From NCBI GenBank assembly GCA_021850095.1, contig JAJZRX010000023.1, positions 1 through 39,920 of the forward strand: a DNA stretch of 39,920 bases, written 5' to 3'. The notes under the pieces were generated by a model, which searched no databases, was not told where the DNA came from, and saw only the letters and a program-made list of their open reading frames with translations. Source of the DNA: Deltaproteobacteria bacterium (GTDB lineage Bacteria; Desulfobacterota; Desulfuromonadia; Geobacterales; Pseudopelobacteraceae). Made by a program: the position numbers and the translations under genes. Below, in pieces: positions 34,101-39,920 of this stretch (positions are counted from its first letter, which is position 1; each line of letters begins with the position of its first letter).

Positions 34101-36096
34101 CGGCGAAATCGCAGGGGGATGTTGTGATGCGTTGTTCGGGAATGTCACGGCTGGGAAATTTGACAACAATTTCATTTTCAGGATTGACGTAGCGAGCCGC
34201 CAGGAGGTCGATCAGCTGCTCGTAGCCAAGTCCGGTTTTTTCAAGAAGCAGCGGTATCTTTGAGAGCCGGTCAACCCAACTGTCGTCAGATTTATCGAAA
34301 CCCCACATTTCCGATAATTCGAACGATGAGCTGCCCGAAAGAAGCCCTCTTTCTGTCTGCGTGAGGCCAAAATACTCGGCCGCGATCATGCTATCTTTCC
34401 CGGGCTCGATGGCGAAAAGTTGCATGAGCTTGTGACGCGGCACACCGAGATGGTCGAGGTAAACCCTTGCCTCCTCCGCCCACAGGTCGAACGGCACGGC
34501 CCATGGGTATATTTCTGTTTTCAGTGCCTGGTATGATTTGTCGTTGATGTGTTCCGGGTTGGCGCGCAGGTCATCCGAAGTTCCGGTGGTTTGAAGAATC
34601 GGCGGGTTGACGGTAACTCTGAGCAACGTGCATTGAGAGTCACCGGCACGGTTGATGATGTAGCTGTACTTCTCATCAGTAATCAGCCACCGGAATTCCG
34701 TTTCGAGGATGGTGAGCTGCGCACCCTTGGAGAGTATACGTTTATTCCTGCTGAACTCTCCGGATAGTTGCTCGCTGATCTCTGCTTTTTCGAGATTGGC
34801 AATCACGTCGCCGACCATCTCTGTGATCACGAATTCCGACGGAAAAACTGCGCCCTCAAGTACCTCGTTCACTAAATCGACATACGGCAACATGGTGTCA
34901 GCATTTGCGCAGCTAAGACCGATCCTGGCAATATCCGGACGCCGTTCGAGGAGGGCTTTGAGGGCGGTTGGGCGTTTTTTCGAGTCAGGTTCGGGAGGTT
35001 CCAGCGCCAGAGTATTCAGCAGCTGCAGCAGATCAACAAGATAGGCGGACGGACTGAGCACGGACCGGCAGTGCTCGCAGCGGCAGCGGTTCAAAGAACC
35101 GAACAGCTGTTGCCAATCGGGGATTCTTGGACCGCCACCGCCGGACCCGCCTCCGGTGCCCGTATCGAAGCCATTGGCCGCAAACAGGGACACGGCGCCG
35201 TTCGCAGCCGCTGTGCACTTTTGGCCGATAGCCGCGACATGGATGGCGTTGTACTGCGGACTGTACTTGGCGTACAAGGCGAGGGCCGTAGCCGCACTGT
35301 GCGATGCCCGGGCATGAATCGCTTTCGCATTCCCGGTTATGCCCGGTTCTGTTGCAAACTTGTTGCAGAAGTCAGCTTCTCCCATGCCGGCGATGGAATG
35401 CGCCGAATCGAAGCCCTGCTCCTCCAACTTTCGTATTGCTGCATACTGGTCCGGGAGACCATCTGTCAGGCGGAACAGTCTCTGCAACCGCTTGAGCCTG
35501 TCAACCACGACCGGTTTCTCTTCATCAGGATTTCTGCCCAGTGCGGCCGGGTGTCCGGAAAGGTAGGAGTCAATACCGGCACCCCGAAAATCGAAACCGG
35601 GATTATCCTCGTAGAATCGAACCAGTGCTTGTTCCACGGGGTCGCTATTCTGCCTGGCAGCATGGACAATCGCCCCGGTCGGAAAGTGCTCAACCAATTT
35701 TTCCGACAGCTGACAAGCGTAGTTTTGAGCTCGCTGCGCAGGATTCTTCCCCGGAATGTCCTTCGGCGCACCGATGTTCCTTTGGCCGGCACGCTGCGCG
35801 ACAATCTCCTGCCAGTCAAGATCAAACAGGTCGGCAGTGCTGCGTATCTCTCCCTGTTTGCGCCGCCGCTGCAGTTCACGCACCAACGGCAAGTGCTGCC
35901 CTGTCAACCTTCCCAGTTTAGCCGTAAAGCATAACTCGTCGACTACATGGGGCTCCAATTCTGGATCCTGCCGCAGGCTGTCCCAGAACAGGTCCGAAAG
36001 AACCGGGGTGCCATTGAACTTGTTAATCACCGACTTTATCTGATGCTTGGGAAGTACTGTCGTCTCGAACAGCTTGGCCAGTATACCAGGATCCAT
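28168..36096 (-). CDS. TcA-like ABC toxin pore subunit
   Basis: This 2642-residue protein has the layout of Tc (ABC) toxin A subunits. A VRP1-like block (CRCEHCRSVLSPSAYLVDLL) lies at ~340-360. The ABC-toxin N region (WQSLKNYRVWEANRKIFLYP) lies at ~1260-1290, followed by neuraminidase-like beta domains at ~1330-1450. The conserved ELFFHAPLLLADRLSKNQRF with WFHHIFDPTD lies at ~1790-1825 and AYWDLVDDRLFKIRHCQNIE at ~2015. A long coiled-coil and Gly-rich pore region spans ~2100-2400, and the TcB-binding domain (LFDQDYPGHYLRRIKSVSLT) spans ~2485-2640. Known TcA forms a pentameric pore that injects a TcB-TcC-borne enzyme. No TcB or TcC gene is present here. There is no signal peptide. I prefer the ATG at 36096, since AAGGAGG abuts the one at 36102. 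Confidence 0.9.
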   Translation of the reverse strand: MDPGILAKLFETTVLPKHQIKSVINKFNGTPVLSDLFWDSLRQDPELEPHVVDELCFTAKLGRLTGQHLPLVRELQRRRKQGEIRSTADLFDLDWQEIVAQRAGQRNIGAPKDIPGKNPAQRAQNYACQLSEKLVEHFPTGAIVHAARQNSDPVEQALVRFYEDNPGFDFRGAGIDSYLSGHPAALGRNPDEEKPVVVDRLKRLQRLFRLTDGLPDQYAAIRKLEEQGFDSAHSIAGMGEADFCNKFATEPGITGNAKAIHARASHSAATALALYAKYSPQYNAIHVAAIGQKCTAAANGAVSLFAANGFDTGTGGGSGGGGPRIPDWQQLFGSLNRCRCEHCRSVLSPSAYLVDLLQLLNTLALEPPEPDSKKRPTALKALLERRPDIARIGLSCANADTMLPYVDLVNEVLEGAVFPSEFVITEMVGDVIANLEKAEISEQLSGEFSRNKRILSKGAQLTILETEFRWLITDEKYSYIINRAGDSQCTLLRVTVNPPILQTTGTSDDLRANPEHINDKSYQALKTEIYPWAVPFDLWAEEARVYLDHLGVPRHKLMQLFAIEPGKDSMIAAEYFGLTQTERGLLSGSSSFELSEMWGFDKSDDSWVDRLSKIPLLLEKTGLGYEQLIDLLAARYVNPENEIVVKFPSRDIPEQRITTSPCDFAGATITALDKAALDRFHRFLRLQRKTGWSIREFDKILTALGYTSDKSRAFDGSLLLGLRRVSELQKGLRIPLDELLSWFADIDTQPAADGCSSLYDRLFNNKSLQCDDITAFELNSKRNALNKDVSIIDPANTSVIFGALQIGLRDFERLLANVLPEGTECLNLENLSRLYRAASISRALKLSIEDFLSLRALTGLTPEVPLAIDPTDPTRAAMAFVEAARQVEGSGFSIEQLDYLLRNRVRPQTGAAPDDVRISQLLGEMREGLKGIRSDSRPDQEADQLKLDSEILIIRLLASALGLEIETAHQLVSHFLDSGTDSANKAIAAYREEDFVSSTGKIECERFKTQFSTYQRLHKTAVLIHRFGIQSSELQWLFAKDGFAGVLNPNALPVSRVDRVAGNGFENIMGLVDLFAVRDRAGTPAVEMLLELKQASGNEAKEAICRKLGKITGWDARDINFLEKGTLKEWTAGSLRCFETCLTTLKTLDIAADTAASWAQSEMTRDVAAAIKQAAKARYDQQRWLELAAPLRDGLREKQRTTLVAYLMAKKGLTDSHALYQQYLIDVDMGARTMTSRTKLAISSVQLFFQRLLMNLEERRIPSGQAEFCKKQWQSLKNYRVWEANRKIFLYPENWIEPDLRKDKTALFRDFESELLQGELTAATAERALRSYLERLDELARLEICAITVDPATGVLHLFGRTRSVPRVHYYRRRENGLWSSWEKLEAGVEGDHLIPVVFDQRLYLFWPEFCAQTAGDLRFEDDKPLKTAIGTVQTWDYWELRFAFSQYRQGIWTPKKILDGKLPVDLPPGSLQKDGKLQVAGNTKPTALDEKEKRPRSEKVVFTFKTETDDTSVTIRCARREQAKNQYSYSDQGGFRFTPDERVDAFSGKVSVTATPFDGNSLFGDAFHYEGMAIVPDNAGNPLVLKNGLTLLQKTPSKLVSAESGDSRHIPRGVRLICPPQLPVLPSQALFIYQDDDRTLLITADSSGAGFENFYHPAAGDFVRRLNRYGLQGLLQLKEQERSRETVLFRLNSEEKTFFEKGQIGEVKKNFTAPHKQAVLNDRGWSTMDTMEVNQKDQAWQITAGEFSCAVKEEDDTLLVQQDASQQYGTKLPEGTVDFSLGGAYSHYNWELFFHAPLLLADRLSKNQRFEEAQAWFHHIFDPTDLSAEAAPQRYWKVGKFFEEAKYPPVVELLELASYCGTNENLNSKKKDLKNQVEQWRSSPFDPHVIARFRISAYQKTVVMKYIDNLIAWGDQLFRQDTIESINEATQLYVLAAEILGKRPLSLAGSGDQANQSFEELQDLKGTYCDPFIQLEDLLPLTRPESDPALQHKSDAVPDATLKLPYFCAPNNDKLLAYWDLVDDRLFKIRHCQNIEGVERQLALFEPPIEPGLLVRAAAAGVDISSALRDVTAPLPHYRFRVMLGKAIELCNDVKALGASFLAALEKKDAEGLEQLRMRQISFDLQQALGQKLIEEANQNVADLEEEKHKIEGRIESLNSTIDKLKKVSVGNVVTWGAKVVQPAVKPGMAAYKAGGEARDSTDKAKEKKREEYEKSRADAQEKSMGVVQAASGKSVEMLTLAQCMYTTGAATNSFPTVITGGAGAMSSPVALMVTGGGQMKDTSSFWGKAFETAGKIVEAGYEMYKAYQAIQQEITDTVNKKSEAEADKKRLEKKLGAASVRVEIAELKKKKIEKAAENAEQIDAYMRSRFTSMELYSWRVSQLSTLYFQTYQMAYDLAKRAEQAFRYELGDSDTSYIRFGYWDSLKKGLLAGEQLYFDLRRMEKAYLDQNRRCYEITRQISLKTLHDDALGSLIEKGECTFDLPETLFDQDYPGHYLRRIKSVSLTVRFAGDARPLNVSCTLTLLNNSVRMNNVTAGGYARKEPDTRFRDEIGALQSIVTSSGRDDSGLFVLDFNDERYLPFEGAGAISRWKIEIPNDKECTAAPVTLDDVVLRMSYTAREGGSALKDAVLKCLRQSKTK

Positions 36097-36139
36097 ACCC
36101 ATCCTCCTTGGATAAACGGAGAGAAGACACTACACCGTG

Positions 36140-36550
36140 TTAGCGACACCCAACCAGCTCGGGATCCAGCGGTATCCCGGGAATTCCGTCACCCCAAAAT
36201 GCCTCCATTTCTTCTGTATCCAGCACAGCCCCGTATTTTTCTTTCATCTGTTTTACAAGCAGCTGAAGAGCTGCGGCATAATCGGCGGGCGTCATCCCGC
36301 CCGCCATCATTGCCGACTGTAACTCCTCCATACGGATTACAATCTGATTGTGAATCTCCTTGAGCGCCTGGCGTCGTTCAATCGGAAACTCTTCACCCAA
36401 TCGGAAATCCAGCGTCAGATTGAATTCCCGCTCGCGGAAGGCTTCAAAGATCTCCTGGTCGGAAGCCTGGGGCATTTCGCTCCGCAGTTCACCAAACATT
36501 TTTTCGAGCCGTGCCAGATACTCATCTTCCCGCATACTTCTCTTTTTCAT
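36140..36550 (-). CDS. Hypothetical helical protein of the toxin operon
   Basis: This 136-residue soluble protein is mostly helical and highly charged (YLARLEKMFGELRSEMPQAS, EIFEAFREREFNLTLDF), with no signal peptide, membrane segment or catalytic motif. I do not recognise a family. The gene lies 43 bases upstream of tcA and 48 bases downstream of the 285-residue orphan, so it is co-transcribed with both. Small acidic proteins next to large toxins are often chaperones or immunity factors, which is inference here. A weak AAAGG ribosome-binding stretch precedes the ATG; a second in-frame ATG five codons later is also possible. Confidence 0.65.
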   Translation of the reverse strand: MKKRSMREDEYLARLEKMFGELRSEMPQASDQEIFEAFREREFNLTLDFRLGEEFPIERRQALKEIHNQIVIRMEELQSAMMAGGMTPADYAAALQLLVKQMKEKYGAVLDTEEMEAFWGDGIPGIPLDPELVGCR

Positions 36551-36598
36551 AATCGACCTTTTACCGCCGAGATAACGGGCAGCCTGATTGACCGCAGC

Positions 36599-37456
36599 CT
36601 AGCGGTGGAGTTTTGCCATTATTTTGGGATCGACTATCCCGAATTCGGCGCCAGGTTTTACATCAAAAAGCTTGCCATAATGATCTTCGCTGACGTTCTT
36701 CGAGCACTTGTTCAGCAGTGTTACCAAAAGATCGTTGACCTTACCGGCATATTCCTTGCCATTGATTTTCCGGTTATTAAGAGCGAGAACCAGTTCGTCT
36801 TTTTCCTTTAGCGCATCGGCTTGAATGCTTTGAAGTGACTTGATTTGCTTCGGATCTTTGGCTTTACCCAGTTTGTAGTCCGCCATAATATCCAGCTCCC
36901 TGGCAAGAAAATCCGGATGTTTGATTTCCCCCATGCCTCTGACGGTCATTGTTTTTACGTGTGAGGCATGCATCTCGTTTATTTTGTCCAGAAAGTTGCG
37001 TTCTTCAGCGGATTGAGGGGCTACCGGCTTTGAGGCCGCCGCTAATGCCGCGGAGCGCACAGGAAGTGCAATGGCACGGTCACCGGATATCCTGGAACAG
37101 TTGGCTTTGCGAATTTCCCATTCGATAAGCGCCGGAGCAGAATGGGTGCCGTAGACTCCGTACAACAGCACCGAAGCCCAGTAGCCGGATGCGCTGGAGA
37201 CCGTGATACCGGCCGGGGAAAGAATGCGGTTGGAGGTCTGATGACAGACTCCGGTGACGCCATAGACGATGCCGGCATGTGAATCGTTCTGCGACAGGCA
37301 GTTTGCTCGCGCTGAGCTCCCTTGTCCGGAACTGATGAGTTTTCCCCCTGCGCTTCTTCCCCAGCACGGCCAGATATAGCCGTCGCTGCTGGTCACATAG
37401 GTATGGTCCGCTCCGAGCCAGCTGATTTTGATTTTAAAACCGTTTAACTGTGCCAT
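36599..37456 (-). CDS. Hypothetical two-domain protein of the toxin operon
   Basis: This 285-residue protein has no signal peptide. Residues ~1-125 form a Gly/Ser-rich domain with GADHTYVTSSDGYIWPCWGR, NDSHAGIVYGVTGVCHQTSN and LLYGVYGTHSAP. The repeated aromatic, Cys and His residues hint at a small enzyme or lectin-like fold, and the GVCHQ...NRIL block looks like a conserved family core that I cannot name. Residues ~150-285 are a charged helical domain. AGGGGG precedes the ATG. It is second in the toxin operon, between the sphingomyelinase D-like gene and the 136-residue orphan. It could be an effector, adaptor or chaperone; nothing in the sequence decides this. Confidence 0.65.
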   Translation of the reverse strand: MAQLNGFKIKISWLGADHTYVTSSDGYIWPCWGRSAGGKLISSGQGSSARANCLSQNDSHAGIVYGVTGVCHQTSNRILSPAGITVSSASGYWASVLLYGVYGTHSAPALIEWEIRKANCSRISGDRAIALPVRSAALAAASKPVAPQSAEERNFLDKINEMHASHVKTMTVRGMGEIKHPDFLARELDIMADYKLGKAKDPKQIKSLQSIQADALKEKDELVLALNNRKINGKEYAGKVNDLLVTLLNKCSKNVSEDHYGKLFDVKPGAEFGIVDPKIMAKLHR

Positions 37457-37561
37457 AACTGCCCCCTGACTTTTGTGGTTTGAATTTCCTTTGAAAATTA
37501 CGATGGAAAGGTCAAAAGGATCTACTGCAACCTACCATTCAGCCCGTATCCTGTGCGCACG

Positions 37562-38959
37562 CTATTTGTAACGTTTGGCACCGCAATCGCCACCACCCTG
37601 CTGGCAAGAAGCAAGAGAAGCGTCCGGCTGGATGCAGAACGGCGAACTCTCGTTCGCGCACGGCACCAATGAACCGCTGCAGGTCCACAAAAAACTGTAT
37701 CTGCACTTGCAGGCTGTGAAAGGGGGTGCAACCTGGCTGATATAGCAACCGCCCTTTTCGTAATTGCAGTCACAGGTGGCGCCTTTGTAGCCATCACAAT
37801 CACCGTCCCCCTCTACGCAGGATGCAACCGACACATCAGGATTCTGACAACCGGGCGAATTCGGGTTTTTGCACGCCACGACTGAACCGCCACAGGTCCA
37901 GGCGCCTTTGTAAGAACATTTACAGGCTTGTCCGGGCCGGGCCGGCTTGCTGATACGGCAGCCGCCGGGGTGATAGTCACAGTCGCACTTACAATGTCCT
38001 CCTCCACCGACGACGTTGCCGTTTGTCGCCACAGGGATGGGGTCTTCAGGCTTCGCGAGCTCAAGCCCCTTTTCTCGAGCCACCTCGACAAGGTTTCCTG
38101 GCAGGTTGGTGAGAATACCGTCAGCACCGTTATCAATATACTTCCTCATGGAATCTTTCTTATCAAGAGTCCAGACATACACAAGGCCAGCCACTCCCGC
38201 GTCGCGATTCGCCGCAGCGGTCCTGATGGCGGGAATGAAGTCTCCTGCTGCGCAGGCACTGATGCCCGTACCGAAAACCCGGTTCTTCGAAGCCAGCCCG
38301 GCCAGCGTCATGAGTGTGCAGGCTGCATCTTCGGCGCTTCCCCCCTCCTGATCAAAAGCAAAGTAAATCCGGTTGGCGTTGTTTGAGACAGCGGCCATCT
38401 TTGCCGCCTGCTGAAGGTATGACATCGCGTCCGGATGACCAACACTGATGATAACGTTTCCGCGATAGCCTTTCCCGAAAAGCTCGGCATTCAAGGTCTG
38501 CACGATTCGCTCACCGGCACGCTCCTGCAGATAAGCCGCATCGGCGCCACTCAACTTGCTGTCAAGGATGACCAGAGCCAACTGTTGTTGAGCGGCAAGC
38601 GTCGCAAACATCTCGGAGACCGTGACCGTGGCTTGACACCCCATTATGCCCCCATTCGGGCCATGCAACAGTTGGGCACAGACCGTATCCCCCTGCAATT
38701 TACCGGTACAGGCACAGTCACAGGGTTCGGTAATGGAGGTGCTGTGCTGGAACCGTTCAGGCTCTCCCGCAGCGGTAAAGCGCAGGTCCATCTCAAGGGC
38801 ATTGGCTCCCTTAGCCATGGCCCAGTTTACTGCCGTTGTTGTGTTCGTCATGTGCGCGATCACATAGAAGGGGCGCTTGGCTTCAGCGGTTTCGCTCATG
38901 GCGCACAAGAATATCGCTAAAACAGAGAGCCAGAATTTGCTTTTTGTCATTCGAGCCAT
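37562..38959 (-). CDS. Secreted sphingomyelinase D/phospholipase D-like protein with Cys-rich repeats
   Basis: This 465-residue protein has a signal peptide (cleaved after AEA at residue 28), then a GDPD-like TIM barrel (residues ~30-310) matching sphingomyelinase D toxins of sicariid spiders and corynebacterial PLD. His36 in IAHMTN, Glu56 and Asp58 in NALEMDLRF, His72 followed by CDCAC, and Asp133/Lys135 in LVILDSKLSG have nearly the spacing of SicTox His12, Glu32, Asp34, His47, Asp91 and Lys93. YVWTLDKK (residues 261-268) corresponds to YYWTVDK, and LAKPEDPIP (301-309) resembles the conserved tail motif LATYEDNPW. Two Cys-rich repeats fill residues 325-459. The enzyme class splits choline or ceramide-type phospholipid headgroups. 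It is first in the TcA operon, with GGGAGG before the ATG. Confidence 0.85.
   Translation of the reverse strand: MARMTKSKFWLSVLAIFLCAMSETAEAKRPFYVIAHMTNTTTAVNWAMAKGANALEMDLRFTAAGEPERFQHSTSITEPCDCACTGKLQGDTVCAQLLHGPNGGIMGCQATVTVSEMFATLAAQQQLALVILDSKLSGADAAYLQERAGERIVQTLNAELFGKGYRGNVIISVGHPDAMSYLQQAAKMAAVSNNANRIYFAFDQEGGSAEDAACTLMTLAGLASKNRVFGTGISACAAGDFIPAIRTAAANRDAGVAGLVYVWTLDKKDSMRKYIDNGADGILTNLPGNLVEVAREKGLELAKPEDPIPVATNGNVVGGGGHCKCDCDYHPGGCRISKPARPGQACKCSYKGAWTCGGSVVACKNPNSPGCQNPDVSVASCVEGDGDCDGYKGATCDCNYEKGGCYISQVAPPFTACKCRYSFLWTCSGSLVPCANESSPFCIQPDASLASCQQGGGDCGAKRYK
37583..37987 (-). repeat. Tandem 64-residue Cys-rich protein repeats
   Basis: Within the phospholipase-like protein, residues 325-388 (37987-37796) and 396-459 (37774-37583) align without gaps at 36 of 64 identical positions. 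All ten cysteines are conserved (repeat positions 1, 3, 10, 22, 24, 32, 39, 47, 57, 64), along with GGC.IS, ACKC.Y and the WTC core. A disulfide-knotted binding module is likely; I cannot name the family. Confidence 0.85.
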
Positions 38960-39002
38960 AAAAGCCTCCCGGGATCAAAGACACCTCGTCTGTATTTAGG
39001 GA

Positions 39003-39066
39003 GTGTGTAGGGGTCGCGTCTCAACTCATGACATTGTCTGGAATTGAGACGCGACCCCTTGCACAC
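39003..39066. repeat. REP-like palindrome
   Basis: The 22-base left arm at 39003-39024 (core GGGGTCGCGTCTCAA) is mirrored by 39044-39066 with one small internal difference, around a 19-base loop. It lies directly upstream of the toxin operon and downstream of the PEP-CTERM gene. It resembles REP elements mobilised by IS200-like (RAYT) transposases, but no such transposase is in the window. Just beyond it, 39106-39145 has two tandem copies of a TTTATGCACCT-type motif. Confidence 0.7.
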
Positions 39067-39116
39067 GACCCCAAGCATGTTAGGGGGCTGCTTGTTAATG
39101 TGTAGATTGATACCTT

Positions 39117-39743
39117 TTATGCACCTGACACCTTTATGCACCTTTTCTGCCTGTCACCGTTACCTTTTATACCTCTTCGCCAGCCATAACCGAGTAGAGC
39201 AACAAAGCCAGATCCGAACAACAAGAATGTGTTAGGCTCTGGGACAATCTCGGCCTGTGCACTGCCAGCACCGCTGAAACTTGCAACTATATCTAATTCA
39301 TGACCATCAAATTCACCAAAGTCATAGTCGAGCGTGATATCACCAATTTTAGTAGAAAATGTCCCTATATTTCCCACCGAAGGTAATAGACCGTCAAATA
39401 TGCCCGTGTCATTGGCAACTGTGATACTCCCATTAATGACTTTTAGATCCAGTACTCCCTGTTGTAAAGTAAATGGACTGCTCATATTAATGTGGAATTC
39501 AGCATTCTGGACGTCGATTGAAAAGGATCCAGTCATGCCGTCCCATTCAAGTGTTCCATCACCAATAATGTCATAAGAAATATCAACTAACACTTCTTCG
39601 ATGTGTTTACCCGACTCCAAATCACTGATCTCAAAAACAATAGGATCACGACCGTGACGACGGTTGTTTGGACTACCAATTGCATTTCCTGATATCGGCG
39701 GTGTCGAAATCTGCGGTATCCAATTTATTTGACCGTTCCGCAA
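39117..39743 (-). pseudogene. PEP-CTERM protein gene lacking its 5' end
   Basis: The frame encodes ~208 residues of a secreted beta-rich protein ending in a PEP-CTERM sorting signal: VPEPNTFLLF, a hydrophobic helix, then GWRRG. Such proteins are processed by an exosortase and placed on the cell surface or in the extracellular matrix. PEP-CTERM proteins need an N-terminal signal peptide, yet here only a TTG start without one is available, and the frame upstream is closed by a stop within ~100 bases. A transposase gene begins at 39891, so an insertion probably removed the start. The last residues (RCIKVSGA) are encoded in the short tandem repeat beyond the normal end. Confidence 0.7.
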
Positions 39744-39890
39744 CTGTCGGCCACCCCTGGCAGTGATTTGAGCGTAGCTGAATGCATAGGCTAACCTGAT
39801 TAGCGTTATTCTTCCGCTGTAAGCGATGTGGACTTATTCTGTCCCATCAGTATGTTACGCTCCATGGCAACTACCTTTGAGGAGATTGCC

Positions 39891-39920
39891 ATGAAGATGA
39901 ATCGAATTCAGTTTCAACCC
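39891..39920 (+). CDS. Start of a probable IS1595-family transposase (cut by window end)
   Basis: Ten codons are visible, MKMNRIQFQP, behind a GAGGAG ribosome-binding site. IS1595-family transposases commonly begin with this NRIQFQPG-type sequence, before a zinc-finger and DDE core. The call rests on ten residues and on the broken PEP-CTERM gene next to it. Confidence 0.5.
   Translation, partial: MKMNRIQFQP

Noticed and set aside
28168-36096. Rhs/YD-repeat or TcC-type toxin
   Set aside because: No YD repeats or DPxGL-type core are present; the conserved blocks are those of TcA.
37562-38959. Ordinary glycerophosphodiester phosphodiesterase (GlpQ/UgpQ)
   Set aside because: The CDCAC loop after His72, the YVWTLDKK strand and the LAKPEDPIP tail fit the sphingomyelinase D/PLD branch better than GlpQ.
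39106-39150. CRISPR-like short repeats
   Set aside because: Only two imperfect copies of a short motif without spacers; this is a small tandem repeat, not an array.

Overview
The window looks like chromosomal DNA of a Geobacter-type bacterium (Desulfuromonadia/Geobacterales). The indications are a fused PurS-PurL beside purB and an MscS channel, a triheme c7-type cytochrome, a periplasmic sensor domain with c-heme motifs, and a PEP-CTERM protein. This placement comes from gene content; no rRNA or tRNA gene was seen.

Bases 1-3770 are an accessory patch, all on the minus strand. It holds a small membrane protein, a small orphan, an AAA/DUF4143 ATPase, a Phd/VapC-type toxin-antitoxin pair and an MNT/HEPN pair. 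A 73-bp repeat with a strong hairpin lies on both sides of the ATPase gene, and a diverged ~45-bp repeat sits at both ends of the patch. Bases 3780-11100 are mostly housekeeping on the minus strand: DUF503, an MBL-fold hydrolase, a Uma2 nuclease-like protein, purB, an MscS channel and purSL. A probable IS110 scrap and a broken PIN-domain gene flank DUF503. Bases 11374-17206 hold asnS, a TPR-like protein and a SWIM/SNF2 helicase in one tight unit. Next come a plus-strand secreted PDZ protein, rluB, a truncated heme-type membrane sensor and, divergent from it, a 1080-residue symporter-GAF-SpoIIE phosphatase.

Bases 23055-26683 are a minus-strand operon: a 102-residue orphan, a secreted DUF6345 protein with a caspase-like His/Cys pair, an unknown exported protein, a triheme cytochrome and a papain-family protease.

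Bases 27420-38959 are the most striking part. They form an apparent five-gene minus-strand operon encoding, in order of transcription: a secreted homologue of sphingomyelinase D/phospholipase D toxins (spider SicTox and corynebacterial PLD type) carrying two 64-residue ten-cysteine repeats; a 285-residue orphan; a 136-residue orphan; a full-length TcA-like toxin subunit of about 2640 residues; and an exported tail-collar protein. No TcB or TcC/Rhs gene is present in the window. I infer a previously undescribed toxin locus in which a lipase-type effector and small orphan proteins accompany an orphan TcA pore subunit.

The right edge has a REP-like palindrome, a PEP-CTERM gene that lacks its signal peptide, and the first ten codons of what looks like an IS1595-family transposase. 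Long open frames opposite purL, purB, rluB and tcA were judged to be shadows and left out.
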